A DNA stretch of 22,119 bases from an uncultured Lachnospiraceae bacterium (lineage in GTDB: Bacteria; Bacillota; Clostridia; Lachnospirales; Lachnospiraceae): assembly GCA_934418125.1 (NCBI GenBank), contig CAKRWT010000040.1:1-22119 (forward strand). Direction: 5' to 3'. This document shows, piece after piece, positions 16,369 to 22,119 of this stretch; within the stretch, counting starts at the first letter, position 1, and every line of letters starts with the position of its first letter. A model generated the notes under the pieces. The model did not search any database. It had not been told where the DNA came from and saw only the letters and a program-made list of their open reading frames with translations. Both the position numbers and the translations under genes were made by a program.

Positions 16369-16377
16369 GAGTGGCAG

Positions 16378-16412
16378 CAAAAAACCCGGCAGGAAGGTTA
16401 CTCCCACCGGGT
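16378..16412 (-). terminator. metK terminator
   Basis: On the minus strand ACCCGG (16412 to 16407) pairs with CCGGGT (16389 to 16384), enclosing GGGAG/CTTCC with a TAAC loop. A run of six T follows (complement of 16379-16384). It begins about 33 bases beyond the metK stop and is a textbook intrinsic terminator. Confidence 0.9.
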
Positions 16413-16445
16413 CTGTCAGCTCATTCTCTTGACTTGCTGTGTTTC

Positions 16446-17627
16446 TTATAAATATTTCTTTAAGACATCTACCTTGTCCAGTTTCTCCCAAGGTAAATCT
16501 AAATCATTACGTCCGAAATGTCCGTAAGCTGCTGTCTGTTTATAAATTGGACGGCGCAGGTCTAACATCTTGATGATGCCTGCCGGACGAAGGTCGAAGT
16601 TTTCACGAATAATCTCTACTAACTTCTCGTCACTGATTTTGCCTGTCTCAAAAGTATCTACCATAACAGAAGTAGGCTGTGCTACACCAATTGCATAGGA
16701 TAACTGGATTTCACACTTATCAGCCAGTCCTGCTGCCACAATATTCTTTGCCACATAACGTGCTGCATAAGCTGCGGAACGGTCTACCTTGGTGCAGTCC
16801 TTACCGGAGAAAGCACCGCCGCCGTGACGTGCATATCCACCATAAGTATCTACAATAATCTTACGTCCTGTCAGACCGGCATCTCCGTGTGGTCCACCGA
16901 TAACGAAACGTCCTGTAGGGTTAATGAAGAATTTTGTCTTCTCATCTACTAATTCTTTTGGCAGAACCGGGTCAAATACATATTTCTTAATATCTTCGTG
17001 AATCTGCTCCTGGGTTACGTCTTCGTCGTGCTGTGTGGATAATACTACTGCCTCTAATCTGACCGGTTTGCCATTCTCATCATATTCTACGGATACCTGG
17101 CTCTTACCATCTGGTCTTAAATAGGTAAGTGTACCATCTTTACGCACTTTGGTAAGCTGTAATGCCAGCTTGTGCGCCAGAGAAATCGGATAAGGCATAT
17201 ATTCCTCTGTTTCATTGGTTGCATAACCAAACATCATGCCCTGGTCACCCGCACCGGTATCCAAGTCATCTTTCAGCTCACCTTCCTTTGCTTCCAGTGC
17301 CTTGTCAACACCCATAGCGATATCTGCTGACTGCTGGTCCAGCGCAACCATAACGGCGCAGGTATTGCCGTCAAATCCTGTCTTTGCATCGTTATAGCCA
17401 ATTTCATTGACTGTCTTGCGGACAATGGCAGGAATATCTAACTGTGCCTTAGTGGTAATTTCACCGGTTACCAGTACAAAGCCGGTACATGCTGCTGTCT
17501 CGCATGCCACACGGCTCATTGGATCCTGTGCCATGCAGGCGTCCAGGATAGCATCAGAAACGGCATCACAGACTTTGTCTGGATGGCCTTCGGTTACAGA
17601 TTCAGAAGTAAATAATCTTTTTTCCAT
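16446..17627 (-). CDS. metK: S-adenosylmethionine synthetase
   Basis: Makes SAM from methionine and ATP, releasing phosphate and pyrophosphate. The 393-residue protein has the usual length and the three-part family fold. Motifs are [12 protein letters not shown] (10-21) in the ATP site, GAGDQG at 125-130 (signature 1), [21 protein letters not shown] (about 244-264), and GGGAFSGKD at 269-277 (signature 2, phosphate-binding loop). AAAGGAAG precedes the ATG. Expression should be controlled by the SAM-I riboswitch in its leader, so the product shuts off its own synthesis. Own promoter and terminator make it a single-gene unit. Confidence 0.98.
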   Translation of the reverse strand: MEKRLFTSESVTEGHPDKVCDAVSDAILDACMAQDPMSRVACETAACTGFVLVTGEITTKAQLDIPAIVRKTVNEIGYNDAKTGFDGNTCAVMVALDQQSADIAMGVDKALEAKEGELKDDLDTGAGDQGMMFGYATNETEEYMPYPISLAHKLALQLTKVRKDGTLTYLRPDGKSQVSVEYDENGKPVRLEAVVLSTQHDEDVTQEQIHEDIKKYVFDPVLPKELVDEKTKFFINPTGRFVIGGPHGDAGLTGRKIIVDTYGGYARHGGGAFSGKDCTKVDRSAAYAARYVAKNIVAAGLADKCEIQLSYAIGVAQPTSVMVDTFETGKISDEKLVEIIRENFDLRPAGIIKMLDLRRPIYKQTAAYGHFGRNDLDLPWEKLDKVDVLKKYL

Positions 17628-17691
17628 GTTTTTCTTCCTTTCTTTTGTGGAAAACCAAATACTATGTTCCTCACTAACGGGTTACTGCATC

Positions 17692-17724
17692 AAAAAATCC
17701 GCTTATTCCTACGAAATAAGCGGA
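17692..17724 (-). terminator. Riboswitch-controlled terminator upstream of metK
   Basis: On the minus strand TCCGCTTATT (17724 to 17715) pairs perfectly with AATAAGCGGA (17707 to 17698) across a seven-base loop, followed by six T (complement of 17692-17697). Its left arm can instead pair with the 3' strand of riboswitch helix P1 (AATAAG with CTTATT and GGA with TCC, one mismatch between), which gives the antiterminator. Confidence 0.9.
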
Positions 17725-17746
17725 CTCGATAGTCGATAATCAAATC

Positions 17747-17860
17747 CTCTTATTGTTCGATTTGTCTTACGACAGGCTTTCGCTCAGGTTGGCACCTTCC
17801 TTACAGGGGTTGCCGTGGCTTCACAGATCCTATGTATCTCCACCACTCTGAATAAGAGAA
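17747..17860 (-). ncRNA. SAM-I riboswitch (S box)
   Basis: This aptamer occupies most of the 338-bp gap between metK and murA. Helix P1 is closed by CTCTTATT (17858 to 17851) and AATAAGAG (17755 to 17748). The conserved core is seen in minus-strand order as AGAGTGGTGGAGA, then GTGAAGCCACGGCAACC (17824 to 17808), then GGTGCCAACCTGAGC, matching the S-box consensus. When SAM is bound, P1 forms and frees the terminator at 17692-17724, stopping transcription before metK. Without SAM the antiterminator forms. Direct sequence match plus the expected target gene make this secure. Confidence 0.96.
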
Positions 17861-17893
17861 AACTTACAATATTGAATTTTCATATCTACAGAT

Positions 17894-17922
17894 AAGATAC
17901 ACCTCTGACTGGATTCTGTCAA
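17894..17922 (-). promoter_or_regulatory. metK promoter, upstream of the SAM riboswitch
   Basis: Perfect TTGACA (17917-17922) with TATCTT (17894-17899) 17 bases downstream on the minus strand. Transcription would start near 17887, about 28 bases before riboswitch helix P1. Confidence 0.75.
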
Positions 17923-17965
17923 TCTATATTATTGCGATTTTTTTGCATTTTTCACAATACATTCC

Positions 17966-19258
17966 TTATCCGACCTTTAACTTGAATTTCTGTAAATCCC
18001 GCTCGGTGGATACCTTGTCAATCTGAGCGCCCAGTCCCTGTAATTTCAAATGGAAATCTTCATAACCTCTTTCGATGTATTTAATATCGTCAACCGTGGT
18101 AATGCCATCTGCTGCAAGACCCGCAATTACCAGAGCTGCTCCAGCCCTTAAATCCGGGGCAGTAATACTGGCACCGGTGTATTTTTCCACACCATCAATA
18201 ATCGCCGTATTGCTTTCCACTTTAATATTGGCACCCATACGGGTTAATTCATCTACGTATTTAAAGCGATTCTCAAAAATACTCTCCGTTACAATGCTGG
18301 TTCCTGCGGATAATCCCAATGCCACTGTAATCTGTGGCTGCATATCTGTCGGAAATCCTGGATAAGGCAGAGTTTTTACATGGGTATGTCCCAATGGTTT
18401 TGATGCCACAACACGCACCGCATCATCAGACTCTTCTACCTCACAGCCAATCTCTAACAGCTTGGCACTGATAGACTCCAGATGCTTTGGAATGACATTC
18501 TTGACCGTCACATCACCTTTTGTCACAGCTGCAGCGAACATAAAGGTACCAGCTTCAATCTGGTCAGGAATGATACCATATTCTGTTCCATGAAGCTTTG
18601 AAACGCCTTTGATTCGGATAACGTCAGTACCTGCCCCTTTGATATTGGCTCCCATACTGTTTAAAAAGTTTGCCAAATCAACGACATGTGGCTCTTTTGC
18701 CGCATTTTCAATGACAGTCTGTCCTTCGGCCATAGCTGCTGCCATCATCACATTCATGGTAGCTCCAACCGTTACCACATCCATATACAGATGATTACCC
18801 ACAAGCTCTTCCGCCTGTGCACTAATCAGTCCATGTGCAATATTAACTTCTGCTCCCAATGCACGGAAGCCTTTAATATGCTGGTCTATCGGACGCAAAC
18901 CGATGTTGCAGCCGCCCGGAAGTACTACTTCCGCTTTTTTATATTTTCCAAGCAGGGCTCCCAACAAATAATAGGAAGCTCTTATTTTTTTTACATAATC
19001 CCCTTCAATGCTTAAGGTGTGTACCTGGGAAGCATTTATTTTTACTGTATGTCTGTCTATTCTGTTAATGATGACACCGATGCTTTCCATTGCCTGCATC
19101 AGTACATTGGTATCCCTAACATCCGGTAAATTCTCTATCACTACGGTTTCATCCGTCATAACTGCCGCTGCCAGTATTGCCAGTGCCGCATTCTTGGCTC
19201 CGCCGATTTCCACCTCGCCGACTAACGGATTGCCACCTTTAATCGCATATTGTTCCAT
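17966..19258 (-). CDS. murA: UDP-N-acetylglucosamine 1-carboxyvinyltransferase
   Basis: First committed step of peptidoglycan synthesis: transfers enolpyruvate from PEP to UDP-GlcNAc. The 430-residue protein has the two-domain EPSP-synthase-like fold. Lys22-Asn23 in GGAKNAAL and Cys117 in PGGCNIGLRPID match the PEP-binding and loop residues of the family. Presence of the cysteine predicts ordinary fosfomycin sensitivity at this enzyme, rather than the Asp-type resistant form. Clostridia often hold two murA paralogues and this could be either. The start ATG at 19258 is preceded by AAAGG. It has its own promoter and lies downstream of the M23 peptidase gene. No clear terminator was seen after the stop. 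Confidence 0.97.
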   Translation of the reverse strand: MEQYAIKGGNPLVGEVEIGGAKNAALAILAAAVMTDETVVIENLPDVRDTNVLMQAMESIGVIINRIDRHTVKINASQVHTLSIEGDYVKKIRASYYLLGALLGKYKKAEVVLPGGCNIGLRPIDQHIKGFRALGAEVNIAHGLISAQAEELVGNHLYMDVVTVGATMNVMMAAAMAEGQTVIENAAKEPHVVDLANFLNSMGANIKGAGTDVIRIKGVSKLHGTEYGIIPDQIEAGTFMFAAAVTKGDVTVKNVIPKHLESISAKLLEIGCEVEESDDAVRVVASKPLGHTHVKTLPYPGFPTDMQPQITVALGLSAGTSIVTESIFENRFKYVDELTRMGANIKVESNTAIIDGVEKYTGASITAPDLRAGAALVIAGLAADGITTVDDIKYIERGYEDFHLKLQGLGAQIDKVSTERDLQKFKLKVG

Positions 19259-19369
19259 TCCGCTAACATTGCCTTTCTATAGTTCACGATTTATAGGTGC
19301 AATATTTCTATACTATTGCTGTATCGATTCACAGCTTATTCTTCATAAATTGCAAAACAATTAACTATC

Positions 19370-19397
19370 AGTATACCATAATTTACGCATTTGTAAA
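19370..19397 (-). promoter_or_regulatory. murA promoter
   Basis: TTTACA (19392-19397) and TATACT (19370-19375) with a 16-base spacer on the minus strand. A short inverted repeat ATTTAC/GTAAAT (19381-19398) covers the -35. The leader before murA is about 105 bases; I see no named regulatory RNA in it. Confidence 0.6.
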
Positions 19398-19405
19398 TGG
19401 GAACA

Positions 19406-20989
19406 TCAGTTTAAGTAGTTTAGCGGATTGACCTGGGAGCCATTAATCAATATCTCAAAGTGCACATGCGGTCCCGTGCTGACACCGGTATTTCCACTCA
19501 GGGCAATCTTTTGTCCCTGACTTACCGTCTGTCCAACGGATACCAGTACCTTGCTCAGATGTCCATATCGGGTCTGCCTGCCATCTGCATGGTTAATATA
19601 GACAACATAGCCGTAGCCACTTCCCCATCCTGCCTTTACAACGGTTCCGGCAGAAGATGCCATAACTGCCGTTCCGACCGGTGTAGACCAGTCAATTCCC
19701 TTATGATAACTGCTGGCTCCCCTGGTCGGTGCCTTTCTTCTCCCGAAATTGGAAGAGAGTCTTCCTCCTGAAATCGGCTTGATGTAAGTCGGTGGTATCT
19801 TGGTTCCCCGTTCTACAATCTTAGGCACTGCCTCATAGGTAACTTCTTCTTTTAGGATTTCCCTGCTGACTTCTTCATTATTACGATAAGACACGTCAGC
19901 CACCACTATACGATGCCCGGCAGATGGCTCCTGTAAGGTCTGCGTCTGGGTGGTATACCAGTCATCATTATCTACATAGATAATGTCAGCCTCATAGTCC
20001 TCTTCATAGTAAACCTGTTCCATCCGTTCCACCGAAAGCTCCGGCTCTGGCACGGTAATAATCAGCTCATCTCCTACACGAATGGTGGAATTCTCATTGT
20101 CAATGGTTTCGTTCATGGCGATTAAATCTGCTACCGATATTTCTGTCTTTTCCGCAATCTGGGAAAGCGTATCGCCAGATACCACTTCATAAATCTGTTC
20201 CTTCTCCTGGTCCTTGGTCACTTCCTCAATCGCCTGTTCCAGAGAGGTAAGTTCGCCGTCCTGCAAATAGGACTCCACGACCTCTACCGTATCGCCAAAC
20301 TGAAGGCTCATCAGACCCAGCTCATAATCATCGAAATCTTTTTCCACTGCCGGCTCAATATCTGCAAAAATCTCATCCAGTGTGGCATTGATTCCCACAC
20401 TGCCCATAACATTTTCCGTTGCCTCTTCTTCCTGTTCCTGCTCCACCGTAGAACATATCTGAGTCGTCAGTACATTTAATTCTCTTTCGCCATCCATAAC
20501 CAAATCCACATAATACTGATGTTCCGGGTCATAGCGGTTAATAGATTCCTGTAAAAGCGCCAAAACTTCCTGGGTGCTGGCAAGATTGACAGTGTATTCA
20601 TTGATTTTTACCGTATAAGAACGGTTCAAAGTCTCCTTGACGCTGTTTTTTAATACAGAAGTCATGTTTGCAATCACATCTCCTGTATTGTCCACCGCTC
20701 CCCACAAGACTTCCTTTCCCTCATAAGTAATATTGCTGTCTGCAAGCACCAGTTCATCACTGGTTCCTGCCAGTCTCTTTCTTGCCGCAATCAGACAGCT
20801 ATCCACCATGTCCTTGTCTGCCACAACACCAACTTCCTGTCCATTTAAATAGACAGTATAAATATTATCTCCCGTTTTTTCCAGCTTCTGAAAGCTTGGA
20901 AAAAACAAAATCGCAATTACCATGACAAGCATTGCAATTTTAATATATGCAATTTTCATTTTTTTATAATATCTGCTGACCTTTTTCAT
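19406..20989 (-). CDS. Membrane-anchored M23 peptidoglycan endopeptidase with LysM and G5 domains
   Basis: Predicted zinc-dependent wall endopeptidase that cleaves peptide cross-links on the outer face of the membrane. The 527-residue protein has a basic N-terminus and one membrane segment (about 13-30, without an obvious cleavage site). A long region of unclear fold (35-260) is followed by a LysM domain (266-314, YEVVSGDTLSQIAEK), a G5 domain (about 317-397) and a C-terminal M23/LytM domain (about 408-520). Zinc ligands are His429 and Asp433 in HKGID and His510 in HVHFE; His508 is the probable catalytic histidine. All are present, so it should be an active enzyme and not a degenerate EnvC/NlpD-type activator. 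The ribosome site is weak. A promoter and a WalR-like repeat lie upstream, and murA lies downstream. Confidence 0.94.
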   Translation of the reverse strand: MKKVSRYYKKMKIAYIKIAMLVMVIAILFFPSFQKLEKTGDNIYTVYLNGQEVGVVADKDMVDSCLIAARKRLAGTSDELVLADSNITYEGKEVLWGAVDNTGDVIANMTSVLKNSVKETLNRSYTVKINEYTVNLASTQEVLALLQESINRYDPEHQYYVDLVMDGERELNVLTTQICSTVEQEQEEEATENVMGSVGINATLDEIFADIEPAVEKDFDDYELGLMSLQFGDTVEVVESYLQDGELTSLEQAIEEVTKDQEKEQIYEVVSGDTLSQIAEKTEISVADLIAMNETIDNENSTIRVGDELIITVPEPELSVERMEQVYYEEDYEADIIYVDNDDWYTTQTQTLQEPSAGHRIVVADVSYRNNEEVSREILKEEVTYEAVPKIVERGTKIPPTYIKPISGGRLSSNFGRRKAPTRGASSYHKGIDWSTPVGTAVMASSAGTVVKAGWGSGYGYVVYINHADGRQTRYGHLSKVLVSVGQTVSQGQKIALSGNTGVSTGPHVHFEILINGSQVNPLNYLN

Positions 20990-21024
20990 AAAACACTCTG
21001 TTTCTTTTCTCCGATTTCATTTTT

Positions 21025-21041
21025 TGTAACAAAAACGTAAC
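21025..21041 (+). promoter_or_regulatory. WalR (YycF)-like direct repeat, one mismatch
   Basis: Plus strand TGTAAC, five A, CGTAAC: the WalR pattern of two TGTWAH half-sites five bases apart, with C for T in the second half-site. It lies immediately downstream of the M23 gene promoter, in the same relative orientation and position as the site upstream of the other hydrolase gene (9507-9523). Regulatory function is inferred. Confidence 0.4.
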
Positions 21042-21048
21042 ATTTTTT

Positions 21049-21077
21049 ATTGTAGCAGTATTTCCCACAAAAGTAAA
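21049..21077 (-). promoter_or_regulatory. Promoter of the M23 endopeptidase gene
   Basis: TTTACT (21072-21077) and TACAAT (21049-21054) lie 17 bases apart on the minus strand. Transcription would start near 21042, giving a leader of about 50 bases that contains the WalR-like repeat. Confidence 0.65.
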
Positions 21078-21118
21078 GTCTGTACGAATAGCTGTTTTCA
21101 CGGCCTAAATTTTTTATT

Positions 21119-21152
21119 TAAATTCCACCGCCCGCTTATGCGGTGGAATTTA
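21119..21152. repeat. Perfect 13-bp inverted repeat before the transposase gene
   Basis: TAAATTCCACCGC and GCGGTGGAATTTA flank an eight-base loop. Neither strand has a T-tract after the hairpin, so it does not look like a standard terminator. It may mark or lie beside the left end of the IS30-type element, or shield the transposase from outside transcription. Confidence 0.6.
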
Positions 21153-21235
21153 CTCCCGCACAGTTGATATTTACTCTTTCATATAAAAGTGATAGGCTTA
21201 TCTTTCCTTCTGACAGCAGTTGGAGGAATAAGACT

Positions 21236-22119
21236 ATGAGTAAATATATACCTGGTAACCAGAAACACTTGACTCTGGATGATCGTATTTATATCCAGAA
21301 TGAACTTTCCAAAGGTACTTCTTTTAAGGATATCGCACGCTTCCTCTGTAAGGATCCCACTACGATTTCTAAGGAAGTGAAAGCACACCGGCTGTCCGAC
21401 TGGTATCACAAAGGTACCTTTTATAATGCCAAAAACTTTTGTGTACACCGCTATCATTGCAAAAAGACCAATGCCTGTGGGAAAATCCTTCTTTGCGGTA
21501 TCAAGTGCACTTCCTGCCCTACCTGCAACCAGACCTGTCCTGACTTTGAAAGGGAACGCTGCAGCAGGCTCGATAAAGCTCCCTATGTCTGCAACGGCTG
21601 TGACAAACAGATTTCTCACTGTACCATCGCACACAAATACACTTACAATGCCAGGTTTGCAGACCGCAAATACCGGGAATGCCTGAAGGAGTCCCGCTCC
21701 GGTATCAGCATGACCAGACAGGAACTTCACCAGAAAGACAGGATCATCAGTCCTCTGATCGAACAGGGACAGTCTCCTTACCAGATCATTACGAACCATC
21801 CGGAACTGGAGCTTTCTGTGCGCAGCGTTTACACCTATCTCGACATGGGGATCCTGACCGCAAGAAACATTGACCTGAAGCGTAAAGTGAAATTCAAACC
21901 ACGCAAGGTACACAAAACCCAGATCTCTGACCGTCGTATTTTTCAGGGTCGGACCTATGCCGATTTCCAGCAGCTGGGACTGTCTTCCTTTGTGGAAATG
22001 GATACCGTGCATTCCGCCTCCGGTTCTTCCAAAACGCTGCTTACTTTCTTTTTTACAAGGGAAAAGCTGTTTCTCGCTTTCCTGATGAACCGCAACACAG
22101 AAGGTGCTGTAAGGCTCGT
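21236..22119 (+). CDS. IS30-family transposase, 3' end beyond the window
   Basis: DDE transposase that moves its own insertion sequence. The frame is open from ATG 21236 to the window end (294 codons), so the product is partial here. The start is set by GGAGGA eight bases upstream. The N-terminal helix-turn-helix (about 11-52) reads KHLTLDDRIYIQNEL and DPTTISKEVKAHR, typical of IS30. Twelve cysteines fall between residues 69 and 129 (such as CGIKCTSCPTC and CNGC), suggesting a zinc-binding insertion. A second helix-turn-helix region (QGQSPYQII, SVRSVYTYLDMG) follows, then the start of the catalytic domain with its first aspartate, Asp256, in FVEMDTVH. The other two catalytic residues lie outside the window. 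No frameshift is seen. It is the only plus-strand gene here. Confidence 0.93.
   Translation, partial: MSKYIPGNQKHLTLDDRIYIQNELSKGTSFKDIARFLCKDPTTISKEVKAHRLSDWYHKGTFYNAKNFCVHRYHCKKTNACGKILLCGIKCTSCPTCNQTCPDFERERCSRLDKAPYVCNGCDKQISHCTIAHKYTYNARFADRKYRECLKESRSGISMTRQELHQKDRIISPLIEQGQSPYQIITNHPELELSVRSVYTYLDMGILTARNIDLKRKVKFKPRKVHKTQISDRRIFQGRTYADFQQLGLSSFVEMDTVHSASGSSKTLLTFFFTREKLFLAFLMNRNTEGAVRL

Larger units (their letters stand above)
21119..22119 (+). mobile_element. IS30-family insertion sequence, right part outside the window
   Basis: Defined by the transposase from 21236. The left boundary is not settled: no second terminal repeat is visible for comparison, and I use the inverted repeat at 21119 as a provisional limit. 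The element is oriented against all neighbouring genes and has inserted, or lies, upstream of the M23 gene promoter without breaking a recognisable gene in the window. Confidence 0.6.

Noticed and set aside
21179..22012. Long minus-strand open frame (277 codons) at the right edge
   Set aside because: It is antisense to the IS30 transposase, which has family motifs, a strong ribosome site and an open frame over the same bases. The minus frame shows no known motif.
1..22119. CRISPR array, toxin-antitoxin, prophage, restriction system or tRNA genes
   Set aside because: No evenly spaced direct repeats, no recognisable cloverleaf or rRNA segment, and every substantial coding frame is explained by housekeeping genes, two unknowns or the transposase.

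Overview
The window looks like core chromosome from a low-to-mid GC Gram-positive anaerobe of the Lachnospiraceae (Clostridia). This is an inference from protein style (DnaE with a PHP domain, GreA-LysS downstream of DusB, LysS with an extra C-terminal tRNA-binding domain, G5/LysM/M23 cell wall enzymes) and from gene order; the genus cannot be fixed from sequence reading alone. Fifteen complete genes lie on the minus strand. The only clear plus-strand gene is a transposase cut off by the right edge.

Layout in the direction of minus-strand transcription, right to left. At the right edge an IS30-family transposase (21236 to the end) runs on the plus strand. Next come an M23 endopeptidase with LysM and G5 domains (20989-19406), murA (19258-17966), a SAM-I riboswitch with its terminator, metK (17627-16446) with a strong terminator, and a 350-bp non-coding stretch holding a promoter and a large hairpin element. 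Then follow dnaE (16094-12645), pfkA (12522-11548), a SpoU-type RNA 2'-O-methyltransferase (11320-10529), a small hairpin element, proC (10401-9607), a secreted SleB/CwlJ-type hydrolase with SH3 domains (9485-8406), an nfeD-SPFH pair (8339-6966), and a probable operon argF-birA-unknown-dusB-unknown-greA-lysS (6853-91). A promoter at the left edge points out of the window.

The genes cover replication (dnaE), translation and RNA modification (lysS, dusB, SpoU methylase), transcript elongation (greA), SAM synthesis under SAM feedback (metK), glycolysis (pfkA), arginine and proline metabolism (argF, proC), biotin attachment (birA), peptidoglycan synthesis (murA), two peptidoglycan hydrolases and a membrane-domain pair (nfeD-SPFH).

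Two signals stand out. First, two intergenic hairpin elements (16119-16317 and 10448-10526) share a conserved asymmetric core inside otherwise different stems, so they look like two members of one dispersed structured repeat family. The larger one sits between a good promoter and dnaE and would form most of the dnaE leader. Second, the two peptidoglycan hydrolase genes each carry a WalR/YycF-like direct repeat just downstream of the promoter, one a perfect consensus match. No defence island, CRISPR array, prophage or biosynthetic cluster was seen.
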